A stretch of DNA of 49,077 nt. Origin: Nostoc paludosum FACHB-159. Its GTDB lineage: Bacteria; Cyanobacteriota; Cyanobacteriia; Cyanobacteriales; Nostocaceae. Location: assembly GCF_014698835.1 (NCBI RefSeq), contig NZ_JACJTU010000050.1, positions 1 through 49,077 of the forward strand, read 5' to 3'. The translations under genes and the position numbers were made by a program. The notes beneath the pieces are model-generated. The model was not told the origin of the DNA, searched no databases, and saw only the letters and a program-made list of their open reading frames with translations. This document shows, one piece after another, positions 25,067-34,933 of this stretch (positions within the stretch are counted from its first letter, which is position 1; each line of letters begins with the position of its first letter).

Positions 25067-25101
25067 TATAGTCTATAGTCCATAGTCCATAGTCTATAGT
25101 T
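25067..25101. repeat. Heptamer STRR, (TATAGTC)5
   Basis: Five heptamers TATAGTC/CATAGTC/TATAGTT, six bases beyond the acetyltransferase start codon, in its leader or promoter. Confidence 0.85.
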
Positions 25102-25348
25102 AACTGTGCAATTTTTGTGATTAATGACTAAAGCAAAGCCGAAAAAAGGTACAAAACACCCGGTTTTTGTAGTTGGCGATCGCCCCCGCTCAAGAAATGT
25201 TTCGTTATGAGAGATAATAAGGTCAGGTATGATACCAATTTAGGATTTTAGATTTAGAATTTTGGATTTCAAGCCTGTAGTAAAGACTTTTCCCAGAATC
25301 TCAATTTATCCTCATTTGGTATTAGGTTTTGATTGCTGGGTGAAATTT

Positions 25349-26485
25349 TTAGATCAACCAACCTTTTAACCGTTTGGCTATGTGAGGACGCCGCAATTTT
25401 CGCATAGCTTTACTTTGAATTTGTCGCACTCGCTCCCGCGAAAGATTGAACATATTGCCAACTTCTTCCAAGGTACATGGTTCGCTAGTTGTCAAACCAT
25501 AGCGCAAAGAAATAACATCTTTCTCCCGTGGAGTTAACACGTCACCCAAGACTTCCCAAATCTCCTGACGCATCATGTTTTCGTTCATTTTTGCTTCTGG
25601 AGACAGGTTATCTTCATCTTCTAATAAATCCATTAATTCCGTGTCTTCTTCTTTACCAACACGGTGATTTAAAGAAAGTGCTTGACGACGTAATTGTTGC
25701 AGCTGGCGTAGTTGTTGGACACTAATTTCCAGCGCTTCTGCCATTTCCGCTTCGGAAGGATTTCGGCACAGTTTTTGCTTGAGTTCTCGTTGTGCTTTTT
25801 TGAGTTTATTAAGTTTTTCAACAATATGAATTGGTAGCCGGATTGTTCGTGCATCATTAGCGATCGCTCTAGTAATCGCTTGTCTAATCCACCAATAAGC
25901 ATAGGTAGAAAACTTATATCCTTTATCTGGATCGAATTTTTCTGTAGCACGATTTAAACCCATTGCTCCTTCCTGAATCAAATCCAGAAAAGGTACTCCC
26001 CGATTCAAATATCGCTTCGCAATAGAAACTACCAATCTCAGATTCGAGCGAATCATTTTGCGTTTCGCTACCCTGCCTTGATACAAGCGACTTTCTAATT
26101 GCTTTTCCGTCATTTCTAGCTCAGAAGCCACTTCTAATTTGCTAGGTTCATGTCCTAGTTTTATCTGCAAATTAGCTTGTAATTCCCTAATTTCTTCAAT
26201 AAACCTAACTCGCCGTGCTAACTCCACTTCTTCATCTGGTTTTAGCAGTGGATAACGCGCCATTTCCTTAAAAAATGCGCCTACAGCATCATCATGTTCG
26301 GTCTTATTATATCCCGAAGGACGAGCCGCAGCCATCTCATCTCCATCCCGTTCCTCCGATTCCAGATTTTCTACTAAAATTGGAGACTCTTCATCAACTA
26401 CTGCATCTAAATTCTCCAGCAATAGTTCTTCACTATCAGCAGTATTCTCCAGTATTTCCATTTTTCCCAATTCAACAATATTCAT
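25349..26485 (-). CDS. Group 2 sigma-70 family RNA polymerase sigma factor
   Basis: 378 residues from the ATG at 26483-26485, preceded by AAAGGAAAC; an ATG twelve codons earlier has no ribosome binding site. An acidic N-terminus (~1-65) is followed by region 1.2 (D-A-V-G-A-F-F-K-E-M-A-R-Y-P-L-L). Region 2 comes next (N-L-R-L-V-V-S-I-A-K-R-Y, D-L-I-Q-E-G, F-S-T-Y-A-Y-W-W-I-R-Q-A-I), then region 3. Region 4 (R-E-K-D-V-I-S-L-R-Y-G-L) ends with the helix-turn-helix L-E-E-V-G-N-M-F-N-L-S-R-E-R-V-R-Q-I-Q. It lacks the long region 1.1 of primary sigmas. Group 2 sigmas recognise -10/-35 promoters in stress, nitrogen or stationary responses; which subgroup (SigB-E) is not certain. Confidence 0.92.
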   Translation of the reverse strand: MNIVELGKMEILENTADSEELLLENLDAVVDEESPILVENLESEERDGDEMAAARPSGYNKTEHDDAVGAFFKEMARYPLLKPDEEVELARRVRFIEEIRELQANLQIKLGHEPSKLEVASELEMTEKQLESRLYQGRVAKRKMIRSNLRLVVSIAKRYLNRGVPFLDLIQEGAMGLNRATEKFDPDKGYKFSTYAYWWIRQAITRAIANDARTIRLPIHIVEKLNKLKKAQRELKQKLCRNPSEAEMAEALEISVQQLRQLQQLRRQALSLNHRVGKEEDTELMDLLEDEDNLSPEAKMNENMMRQEIWEVLGDVLTPREKDVISLRYGLTTSEPCTLEEVGNMFNLSRERVRQIQSKAMRKLRRPHIAKRLKGWLI

Positions 26486-27305
26486 AGTTTCCTTTAGGGA
26501 TTGTTGCTTTGTTTGGTACATAATTTACTTACAGCTACTCGTTTGAGGCTTGGTAGTTTTCCCTAAGGGACGAATGCACCCGTTTATATAGCCAAATACA
26601 AGCTTATGCTAATTTCTCTTGAGGAATAAAAATTGCCGTGTACCTACTAACTAAGGGTTACAGTTAGATACAAGCTATAACGTAACTGGCCTTCGCACCC
26701 AACAAAACTTACTTTTCAGGTTGACAACATATATATTCTTCATTTTTTTCTTAATTACCAAATCTGTCAAACCCCCTCAAAGTTTCTCAATTTAAACAAA
26801 TATAAAAGTCTCAGCTAATTATCCAGATTTCTTAAATCTTCATATATCTTTCTAAATATTTTTAATGTTTAGCTAGCGGAAGCCACTGGATAAAACGAAA
26901 ACCTGGTGTTGGGGTTATGCATTCCCGATCGCAAGTTACCCTGATAATACAAATTACAATGATGGCAGCTTAAATTCGGGATATTCTTATTTGTATAAAA
27001 GCATCTCATAAGCACAAAGGGTTGAATATCTATCAATAGGCGGAAAAAGACTACTCCCTATTTAGTAGATAGAGCCACTTTTACAGCAATAGTCCAAATG
27101 CTTTTATTTGTATAGAGAACCCCAAATATTTATTGCATGTAAAGTTGATACGAATTTGTCTAGTAGATTACATAAGAGGAAACTTATCAAGTATTATGAA
27201 GAATAACAGTATTGAGAAATACCATTTATGTTTAAGAAAGCAAAAACTAAATTTGAGTTAGCAGCAGCTAGGTGAGTAAAATATCTAACTATTAAGTCAG
27301 CAACT
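26486..27305. other. Divergent intergenic region, sigma factor / priA
   Basis: No gene. About 800 bp, A/T-rich, carrying both divergent promoters; a TTGACA followed by an AT-rich stretch near 26721 is on the plus strand. At 27027-27071 a hairpin has arms TATCTATCAATAGG and CCTATTTAGTAGATA around a 16-base loop; its role is unknown. Confidence 0.5.
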
Positions 27306-30065
27306 ATGTATATTAATGACCTAAATTTATCTCCTTTAGTGGTAGCAGAACCAGGGGAATCTTATCAGGCAGGTGCAATTCTTAATCGTTGGGTTGAAGT
27401 ACTGGTAGACTGTCCAGGAACTTCAACAGAAGTAGAAAAAGGGCCAAATCTTTACCTTTATCGACTGCCAACCGGGTTAGAAGTAAAACCTGGAGATATT
27501 TTGAATGTACCATTTGGCGCACAACATCTCACAGGAGTAGCCATTAGATTGGTGGCAAAACTTCCAGCAGATTTACCGCTAGAAAAAATTCGCGATGTGG
27601 AAGATGTTATTCAAAAGAATTTTTTCCGCGATAGTTACTGGACTCTGATGGAACGAGTATCACAGTATTACTACACACAAATAATTCAGGTAATACGTAC
27701 AGCACTACCGCCAGGATTATTGGGGCGATCGCAACGTCGCATCCGCTTAACTGTAGCTGGGGCAGCAGTATCTACTAACACTAATATTAATGCTTTATTA
27801 GATACACCTTTGATGCGTGTTGTTCGTCAACCTTATTCTTCCCTAATTAGGTTTTATTTACTTAATACAATCGAAAATGATTATTTGATTAAAATTTTGG
27901 CTTTATTAAACTTTCAAAGTTTAGTAACCAAAGTCAACAATAAAGATGCTCATAAAATTTTACAACTCCTACAGCAACAATCAGATGGTGACTATAGCTT
28001 TCGGTATTTACACAATCAAGTCCCACGAGCTTACCAAGGGGTACGCGAACTATTGCGACGAGGTTTAGTAGAAAGTTATTTAGAACCGCCCCAACTGACT
28101 AAACCGAAATTTGAAAAAGCAGTGACGCTAGTGGCGAGTACATTTGAACCTGACTTAACAACTCGCCAACGAGAAATATTGGAAGTGCTGCGGCGTCGTG
28201 GTGGAGAGTTGTGGCAAAGTGAATTATTGCAAATTTGCAATGCCAGTTCCTCTATCGTGAAAACCTTAGTACAAAAGGGTTACATCGTCGTTGAAGAACG
28301 GGAAGTATTGCGAACAGAACAAAGCCCAGCATTAGCTCAAGACCGACCAAAGACATTAAATGCAGCTCAAGCTAATGCCTTAGAAACAATTCAGACATTA
28401 AATGGATATGCTCAAGTTTTGTTGCACGGCGTAACAGGTTCTGGAAAAACCGAAGTATATTTGCAAGCGATCGCCCCTCTACTCCAAGTCGGCAAATCTG
28501 CCCTGGTTTTAGTCCCAGAAATTGGACTCACACCCCAACTAACCGACCGTTTTCGCGCCCGTTTTGGAAATAAAGTTAGTGTATATCACAGCGCCCTCTC
28601 AGACGGCGAACGTTACGACACCTGGCGACAAATGCTCACAGGAGAATCCCAAGTTGTCATTGGCACCCGCAGCGCCATTTTCGCTCCTTTACCCAACTTG
28701 GGTTTAATAATCTTAGACGAAGAACACGACAGCAGCTTCAAGCAAGACTCACCGATCCCCACCTATCACGCCCGCACCGTCGCCCAATGGCGAGCCGAAT
28801 TAGAAAATTGCCCCCTAGTTTTAGGTTCCGCCACTCCTTCCTTAGAAAGTTGGCTGAGTGTGAAGGAAGAAGACGCGGGGACAGAGAGACGCGGGGACGC
28901 GGGGAAAGAGGGACACGAAGATACAGAGAATTTCTCACAAACACTCTCCGCGTCCCCGCGTCCCCCCCTCCCCGCGTCCTCCTACTACCTGTCCCTCCCC
29001 CAACGCATCAACTCCCGCCCACTACCGCCAGTGGAAATAGTGGATATGCGCGAAGAATTGCAGCATGGAAATCGCTCTATATTCAGTAGATCCTTGCAAG
29101 AAGCTTTGCAACAGCTAAAAGAAAGACAGCAGCAAGGAATTTTATTTATCCATCGCCGGGGACACAGTACTTTTGTATCTTGCCGCAGTTGTGGCTATGT
29201 GCTGGAATGTCCCTACTGTGATGTGTCCCTGGCATATCACCACACCGAAGAGGGAGCGCCGGAATTATTGCGGTGTCATTACTGTAACTATACGCGATCG
29301 CATCCGAAATTCTGCCCCGATTGCAGTTCCCCTTACCTCAAATTCTTCGGTAGCGGTACTCAGAAAGTCACCCAGGAACTAGCGCGACAGTTTCCGCAAT
29401 TACGCTTAATTCGGTTTGATAGCGATACCACCCGCAACAAAGGCGCACACCGTACCTTACTTACGCAATTTGCCAACGGCGAAGCAGATTTATTAGTAGG
29501 TACGCAAATGCTCACCAAAGGTTTAGATTTGCCGCAGGTGACACTTGTGGGTGTTGTTGCCGCCGATGGGTTGCTGAACTTATCAGATTATCGCGCCAGC
29601 GAACGCGCATTTCAAACCTTAACTCAAGTAGCCGGACGTGCTGGCAGAGGCGACGATCCAGGGAGGGTTATTGTACAAACTTATACTTCAGAACATCCAG
29701 TAATTGAGGCAGTGCGATCGCACGATTATCAGTCTTTTTCTCAGGCAGAATTAGAACAGCGCCAAGCTTTGAATTATCCACCCTACGGAAGGTTAATTTT
29801 ATTGCGGTTAAGCAGTCTTGACCCTATTCAAGTACAGAATACAGCCCAAATCCTCGCCACAGCTTTAAGTGAAAACGAAGAATTAGAGATATTAGGGCCA
29901 GCACCAGCGGGTATTTTACGAGTAGCGAATCGTTATCGCTGGCAAATATTGATTAAATTTGCTGCTGATGAATTGCCACAGTTACCAGATTGGGAACAAG
30001 TGCGATCGCTTTGTCCGCAATCTGTTAGTTTGACAATAGATGTAGACCCATTAAATATTATGTAA
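27306..30065 (+). CDS. priA: Primosomal protein N' (replication restart helicase PriA)
   Basis: 919 residues, longer than the ~730 of E. coli PriA; cyanobacterial forms have an extended N-terminal DNA-binding part. Helicase core: Walker A G-V-T-G-S-G-K-T (~374-381), L-D-E-E-H-D (~469-474) and G-S-A-T-P-S. Paired zinc-binding cysteines follow (C-R-S-C-G-Y ... C-P-Y-C ... C-H-Y-C ... C-P-D-C, ~625-665), then G-T-Q-M-L-T-K-G-L-D and Q-V-A-G-R-A-G-R-G. PriA rebuilds replication forks by loading the replicative helicase. Residues ~520-559 are a low-complexity Glu/Gly/Arg then Ser/Pro stretch encoded by an inverted-repeat insertion. ATG at 27306; the ribosome binding site is weak. Single gene, ending in a strong hairpin. 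Confidence 0.95.
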   Translation: MYINDLNLSPLVVAEPGESYQAGAILNRWVEVLVDCPGTSTEVEKGPNLYLYRLPTGLEVKPGDILNVPFGAQHLTGVAIRLVAKLPADLPLEKIRDVEDVIQKNFFRDSYWTLMERVSQYYYTQIIQVIRTALPPGLLGRSQRRIRLTVAGAAVSTNTNINALLDTPLMRVVRQPYSSLIRFYLLNTIENDYLIKILALLNFQSLVTKVNNKDAHKILQLLQQQSDGDYSFRYLHNQVPRAYQGVRELLRRGLVESYLEPPQLTKPKFEKAVTLVASTFEPDLTTRQREILEVLRRRGGELWQSELLQICNASSSIVKTLVQKGYIVVEEREVLRTEQSPALAQDRPKTLNAAQANALETIQTLNGYAQVLLHGVTGSGKTEVYLQAIAPLLQVGKSALVLVPEIGLTPQLTDRFRARFGNKVSVYHSALSDGERYDTWRQMLTGESQVVIGTRSAIFAPLPNLGLIILDEEHDSSFKQDSPIPTYHARTVAQWRAELENCPLVLGSATPSLESWLSVKEEDAGTERRGDAGKEGHEDTENFSQTLSASPRPPLPASSYYLSLPQRINSRPLPPVEIVDMREELQHGNRSIFSRSLQEALQQLKERQQQGILFIHRRGHSTFVSCRSCGYVLECPYCDVSLAYHHTEEGAPELLRCHYCNYTRSHPKFCPDCSSPYLKFFGSGTQKVTQELARQFPQLRLIRFDSDTTRNKGAHRTLLTQFANGEADLLVGTQMLTKGLDLPQVTLVGVVAADGLLNLSDYRASERAFQTLTQVAGRAGRGDDPGRVIVQTYTSEHPVIEAVRSHDYQSFSQAELEQRQALNYPPYGRLILLRLSSLDPIQVQNTAQILATALSENEELEILGPAPAGILRVANRYRWQILIKFAADELPQLPDWEQVRSLCPQSVSLTIDVDPLNIM
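28867..28981. repeat. Inverted-repeat (MITE-like) insertion inside priA
   Basis: Left arm GACGCGGGGACAGAGAGACG continuing with CGGGGACGCGGGGA, and a right arm ending in CCGCGTCCCCGCGTCCCC and CCTCCCCGCGTCC. The two are near-complementary over about 35-40 bp. GC content is far above the surrounding coding sequence, the copy is in frame, and it has no stop codon on the priA strand. Confidence 0.8.
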
Positions 30066-30081
30066 TTTTTTGGGGTAAAAA

Positions 30082-30117
30082 ATAGATAAACAGGATATGA
30101 TTTCACCTGTTATCTAT
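30082..30117 (+). terminator. Hairpin after priA
   Basis: Arms ATAGATAAACAGG and CCTGTTATCTAT (one bulged A) lie 16 bp after the priA stop. Strong stem; no clear T-run, so termination is likely but not proven. Confidence 0.5.
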
Positions 30118-30121
30118 GCTC

Positions 30122-30154
30122 AGATCCCCGACTTCTTGAATAAGTCGAGGATCT
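30122..30154. terminator. Hairpin between convergent priA and adhesin gene
   Basis: Arms AGATCCCCGACTT and AAGTCGAGGATCT with one mismatch and a seven-base loop, 30 bp from the minus-strand adhesin stop. It can serve as 3' hairpin for either convergent transcript. The same hairpin type is a dispersed repeat in cyanobacteria. Confidence 0.5.
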
Positions 30155-30184
30155 TCCAAACCCTGAAAATTAATGCAATGACCA

Positions 30185-33100
30185 CTAGTAAGTAGTGAAA
30201 TGAGTAGCGTTTAAATTCGATGCCGTAATTCCAGTTAACAAAGCAAGACTTACAGTCCCAATCTTAATCAAAGTATCATTGTTGCTCTGAGTAATAGACA
30301 AATTTGAATAGCTTATACCACTTGATAAAGCAATCAAATCTTCATTAAGATTGAAATCTTTGATTGTATCTCTACCTTCACCTTGGACAATCACAAAGAT
30401 ATCATTACCTGTACCGCCTGTGAGATTATCAGTACCAAAACCACCGTAAATGCGATCGTTTCCTCCTCCACCAACAATAGTGTCATTACTAGCAAAGCCA
30501 AAAATCAAATCGTCTGAGCTAGTTCCTTGTAAGTTATTAGCCGAGGCTGAACCTGTAATAATACTATTAACTTGGTTGCCATTTTTAATGTTAACGACAT
30601 CAATATCAGCAGGATTGAGAACGCTATATTTGGTATCAGTACTAACCGCTTTGGCAGTAATAATTTGGTAAGCAATATTATCATCTGCAATACCATCATT
30701 AACACCTGTAACTGTGATGGTTTGGGGTATATTCCAGTTAGCTGCGGTAAATGTCACGCTAGAAGCTGAAATAGTACCTTCACTAACTTTAGAACTGCTC
30801 AAACCTATGGTGACATTGGCAGTGGGTTGGCTAGTTAGTTGAATACTGAAGTTAGCAGTACCACCAGCTTCGGTAGTTACAAGTGCATTGGTAGGAGAGA
30901 TCGTAATACCCGCTGTGTCATCGTCAGTAATCGTACCAATACCTTGGTTATCAGCAATGGTGGCGTTGGTGGGGTTTGTAAGATTGATAAAAAAGCTCTC
31001 ACTGGATTCAGCAACAAAATCATTGAGAATCGGTATCGTAATTGTTTGGGTGGTAACTCCAGGGTTAAAAGTGATGCTTCCTGTAGCTGAGGTGTAATCA
31101 ACACCAGCGATCGCAGTATTATTACCAGTATTGTAACCAACTGTGATTACGTCAGTGCTGGCATTAGAGAGTTTAACAGTAAAAACAAGATTGCCGCTAT
31201 TTTCCTTGCCGCTTTTATCTGCGATGGAGATGGCGGGTTGGTTGTCATCATCAATTATGGTAACCGTGCCTGTAGCGATCGCACTTGTTTGGTTTGGGTG
31301 ACTCAACTTCAAATTAATGGTTTCCTCAACTTCTGTCACCTTTTCACCCACAACATTTAATGTAATAGCCTTTGTTGTTTCCCCAGCAGCAAAAATTAAA
31401 ACTCCAGATACGGCACTTGTTACACCCGCAACCTTAATAGTGTTGTAATCACTGTTAAAAGTTGCTGTGCCATCCAAGGCATAATTTACGGTACTGGCAA
31501 CAGCAGTATTACCACTGCGAGTCACAGTGAAAGTGACAGTTTTGCTACCACTATTACCTTCAGTCACAGTTGGGGTAGCAGTTGAAATCGCGTAACTGAT
31601 ATTAGTAGGAGGAGCAAAGTTAGTATCCCCTATGTGATTTAATGGTTGACTAGCAAAGTTTCCAGGTGAAGTGTTAGTAGCATTACCTAATGAAAGATTT
31701 GGCGCTGTGCCAGTGATTACGCTCGCTACCCAATCAGAGGCTGCGGAACCTATGGTATTACCGGAACGCCCTACATATCCTGCTGCTACTGTAAATGAGG
31801 TATCAACAACTGTGGCATTTGTGGGAGCTGAACCGACAGAACCTTTTCTAAATACAATCGAGCCGTATGCTTTATCTGTAGTTCCCCCATCTAAAACCGA
31901 AACTGAATCCAGCACAGTCCAATTTGAGTAGACAGTACCATCAGCAATACCATCATTATTTGAGTCAATATCATTGCTCAGAGTGGGTTTAGTAGTACTT
32001 TGAATTAACAAGAAACTCACAGAGCCATTTTCTATATCGGTTGCTCCACCACTGTGACCGATTGAACTTGAAGCCCCATTCCCCCATCCGGCTCCAGTTC
32101 CAGTATTAGTGACTACATTGGCATTGGGGTTGACTGCATAAGTATTGCCTTTTTGCAGAAGAACTAGTAAACCATTGCTACCAAACTGCTTACCAGACAA
32201 ATCAAAAATATCTTGAACAGCGCCAGAAGTAGTACCAGAATCACCTTCAATCCCTACTAAATAAGTTCCAGGCGCTAAAATCGCACCGGGAGTACCACGC
32301 AGTTCGATGTATTCTTTCGGGCTATCTGTACCTGGAGGATCGAACAGAATTTCGTTGATAAGTATGGGTTGGGGGGGAACAGGTTCATAAGTTTCATCCT
32401 CAGCAGATACTAGCGAAACATTTTTAGATTCGCTGTTTGCTACTCCCAAGTCAGATTTACCATCCTTGTTGAAATCGCCTACGGCGAGAGAATACGGTTT
32501 TGTCCCCACGCCATAGTTAGTGGCAGTTCCAAAGCCACCATTGCCATTTCCCAGCAGCACTGAAACCGTGTCTGAGCCTGCATTTGCCACTGCCAGGTCA
32601 GAGTTACTGTCACTATCAAAATCAATTACTGTAACAGATACAGGATTTAACCCCACATCAAAGTTAGTAGCAATTCCAAAGCCGCCAGTACCATCACCCA
32701 ACAAAATTGAGACATTATTAGAGTCCGAATTTGCCACCGCCAAATCCAATTTGTTGTCTTTATTGAAGTCCCCTGCGACAACAGAATTAGGATTTAGTCC
32801 CACATCAAATTGGGTGGCTGGGTTAAAAGTGCCATCACCATTTCCCAAAAGTATTGAGACGTTATTGAAGTAAGAACTCGTTACCGCTAAGTCAGATTTT
32901 CCATCCTTGTTGAAGTCGGCTACTGTGACGAAACTAGGACGGCTAGGAACTTTAAAGTTTTTGGCAGTACCAAAACTACCAGCACCATTTCCCAACAGCA
33001 CTGAAATATTTTGGGAAGAATTGTTTACGGTTACTATGTCAGATTTTCCATCTTTGTTGAAGTCGCCCACTGCAATAGATATGGGTGCTAAGGCTGACTG

Positions 33101-34387
33101 CAAAGCAAAATTCACAGCAGTTTGAAAACTGCCATCACCCTTACCAAACAGCACTGAAATATTATTCGACAAACTATTTGCCGTTACCAAATCCAATTTT
33201 CCATCTTTGTTGAAGTCGGCTACAGCAACAGAAGAAGGACTTAAGCCATTGAACCCGACCGTACTAAAGGTGCTAGCAGGTTTAAAAGTGTTATCGCCCT
33301 TTCCCAAAAGTACCGAAACGCTTTGAGAAGATTTATTTGCCGTTACTAGGTCTATATTTCCATCTTTGTCAAAGTCGCCAACAACAATGGAATAGGGTCT
33401 TAATCCCACATCAAAAGTGTTAAGTATAACTGAGACGCTAGCAGTCTCCGTAACACTACTGTAAGCTGTTGCACCTCCACCAACGCCGGGATTTACATTA
33501 GTAGTGCCACTAATGTTGCCGTCTGAGGTATCCCAAGCCCGAAAAGTAAATTCTGCTGTACCTTTGTAACCAGGTTTGGGGACAAAGCGAATTTTTTCCG
33601 TATCTTTGAGTAATGTAGCAGAAGTACCGGATACAGTGAAATTAATCCAGTTCGCACCATCATCTATCGAGTATTGCCAAGTACCGTTAGTATTATCTAC
33701 ACCAATGACGGCAATTCCTTCCACTGCACCTGCGTCAGGATCGGTGATGGGGTCGCCACCTGCACCTATAGCGAGGATGGCGGAAATTAAAGTGCCGGAG
33801 TTATTGGTATCGGTTATGTCTTGGGCAATGGCGGAGAGTCTAGGATTACCAGTGTTGTCGAGTGTTGGTGCTGTGTTGGATGATAAAGGTAATATTGAGT
33901 GGTAAGCCTTAGTTGTCTCTGCTGTCAAGGCTAAATCTGACTCAATCGAGCCAACTTTCACTTCTAAATCCCAGTCACCACCTAAAGAGGCATTACCAGT
34001 GATGTCATTAGAAGCTGCCACATCTGCGCCTGTGATTTGACTCAGAAGTTGCACAAAAGTTTGATCTGCTGATGCCACGTTGCAACCGTAAAGCAGAATG
34101 TCAGCATCATCGGTTAAATAATTTCTCCACTGTTGCAATTGATTGCTGTAGTAATCTAAATTGTTGCCATTGAGTTGGGTTGATCCTAGTTGTATACTTC
34201 CTGCACTGCCGTGGGAGATAATTTGAACTGATTGGTATTCCCCACCTTGCAAGGCTTGAGTGATTTGTTCTATTCCATCTTGATTTGAGTCAAGGATTAC
34301 TACACTAGTCCCTGCTTGGATGCCAGCAATCAAACTTTGGTAGTCGATAACTGCTCCATCGATAAAAATAATATTTTGATTTGGCAT
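30185..34387 (-). CDS. DUF4347 / FG-GAP / lamin-tail / Calx-beta / RTX secreted protein, copy A
   Basis: 1400 residues. Order: DUF4347 (~1-165) with I-I-S-H59-G-S-A-G and L-L-Y-G-C102-N-V-A; a cadherin-like region (~175-325) absent from copy B; seven FG-GAP/VCBS repeats (~327-680) with calcium-type D-F-N-K-D-G-K-x-D-L loops, enough for one propeller; a lamin-tail domain (~690-815; I-L-I-N-E-I-L-F-D-P-P ... E-Y-I-E-L-R-G); two or three Calx-beta domains (~930-1245; T-E-G-N-S-G, V-D-Y); RTX nonapeptides (G-G-G-G-N-D-R-I-Y-G-G); and a C-terminal domain without a signal peptide at the N-terminus. This fits calcium-dependent surface adhesins exported by type I secretion; the transporter is not in the window. 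The 5' flank matches copy B's, so the duplication included the leader. Confidence 0.85.
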   Translation of the reverse strand: MPNQNIIFIDGAVIDYQSLIAGIQAGTSVVILDSNQDGIEQITQALQGGEYQSVQIISHGSAGSIQLGSTQLNGNNLDYYSNQLQQWRNYLTDDADILLYGCNVASADQTFVQLLSQITGADVAASNDITGNASLGGDWDLEVKVGSIESDLALTAETTKAYHSILPLSSNTAPTLDNTGNPRLSAIAQDITDTNNSGTLISAILAIGAGGDPITDPDAGAVEGIAVIGVDNTNGTWQYSIDDGANWINFTVSGTSATLLKDTEKIRFVPKPGYKGTAEFTFRAWDTSDGNISGTTNVNPGVGGGATAYSSVTETASVSVILNTFDVGLRPYSIVVGDFDKDGNIDLVTANKSSQSVSVLLGKGDNTFKPASTFSTVGFNGLSPSSVAVADFNKDGKLDLVTANSLSNNISVLFGKGDGSFQTAVNFALQSALAPISIAVGDFNKDGKSDIVTVNNSSQNISVLLGNGAGSFGTAKNFKVPSRPSFVTVADFNKDGKSDLAVTSSYFNNVSILLGNGDGTFNPATQFDVGLNPNSVVAGDFNKDNKLDLAVANSDSNNVSILLGDGTGGFGIATNFDVGLNPVSVTVIDFDSDSNSDLAVANAGSDTVSVLLGNGNGGFGTATNYGVGTKPYSLAVGDFNKDGKSDLGVANSESKNVSLVSAEDETYEPVPPQPILINEILFDPPGTDSPKEYIELRGTPGAILAPGTYLVGIEGDSGTTSGAVQDIFDLSGKQFGSNGLLVLLQKGNTYAVNPNANVVTNTGTGAGWGNGASSSIGHSGGATDIENGSVSFLLIQSTTKPTLSNDIDSNNDGIADGTVYSNWTVLDSVSVLDGGTTDKAYGSIVFRKGSVGSAPTNATVVDTSFTVAAGYVGRSGNTIGSAASDWVASVITGTAPNLSLGNATNTSPGNFASQPLNHIGDTNFAPPTNISYAISTATPTVTEGNSGSKTVTFTVTRSGNTAVASTVNYALDGTATFNSDYNTIKVAGVTSAVSGVLIFAAGETTKAITLNVVGEKVTEVEETINLKLSHPNQTSAIATGTVTIIDDDNQPAISIADKSGKENSGNLVFTVKLSNASTDVITVGYNTGNNTAIAGVDYTSATGSITFNPGVTTQTITIPILNDFVAESSESFFINLTNPTNATIADNQGIGTITDDDTAGITISPTNALVTTEAGGTANFSIQLTSQPTANVTIGLSSSKVSEGTISASSVTFTAANWNIPQTITVTGVNDGIADDNIAYQIITAKAVSTDTKYSVLNPADIDVVNIKNGNQVNSIITGSASANNLQGTSSDDLIFGFASNDTIVGGGGNDRIYGGFGTDNLTGGTGNDIFVIVQGEGRDTIKDFNLNEDLIALSSGISYSNLSITQSNNDTLIKIGTVSLALLTGITASNLNATHFTTY

Positions 34388-34933
34388 TTGTAATTCCTCA
34401 GTAAAATTAATTTGCGTTTTAGAAGTTTAGTTTTCTGGCAGTTGAAGTCTGATCGTTAGACCTCGCTTGGAAATAGCGTTGACTGGGAAAGAAATATGTT
34501 CTTGCCTTAGTTTTGGGATTTTTGGGTGATTGACTCGTTTGAAAATAGAGAGTATGGATTAGTCAGACAGCGCTAAATATCCGCTTCGATACCTAAATTG
34601 AATCGGGAACTATAACGTTTGTTTTGAACTCAAAAATGAATATGATAAGTAAGTACAAAATTATGCTAAAAATACTATATTTTCTACTGTATTATTACTG
34701 CGATCGCTTAAATATTCTAAAAATTAAAATTTAGACGTAAGTTCTAAATTGAAATACCTCTAATTTCCATATCTAAATTAGTCAACGTATTGTCAGATTA
34801 ACTTTTTAACATTAAAGTTCTTACAACTAAAATCTAGTAAAGCTAATTATGTAATTTTCTGAAGATAAAAAATTGATAAACCCGGTTGAGTAAAATCAAC
34901 TGGGTATACTTGTTTTATTGACGCAGCGCTGTA
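34388..34933. promoter_or_regulatory. Upstream region of adhesin copy A
   Basis: Holds the leader of copy A and the end of copy B. The last bases before the ATG match copy B's leader closely (TTACTGAGGAATTACAAATG versus TTACAGAGGAATTACAGATG, minus strand), with GAGGAA as ribosome binding site. About 250-300 bp upstream, ACAAAATTATGCTAAAAA and TACTGTATTATTACTG recur in the copy B upstream region. Confidence 0.5.
34880..34905 (-). terminator. Terminator of adhesin copy B
   Basis: Ten-base arms (ACCCGGTTGA / TCAACTGGGT, one G-U pair) with a six-base loop. On the minus strand the stem is followed by TTTATCAATTTTTT. It lies about 30 bp after the copy B stop codon. Confidence 0.6.
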
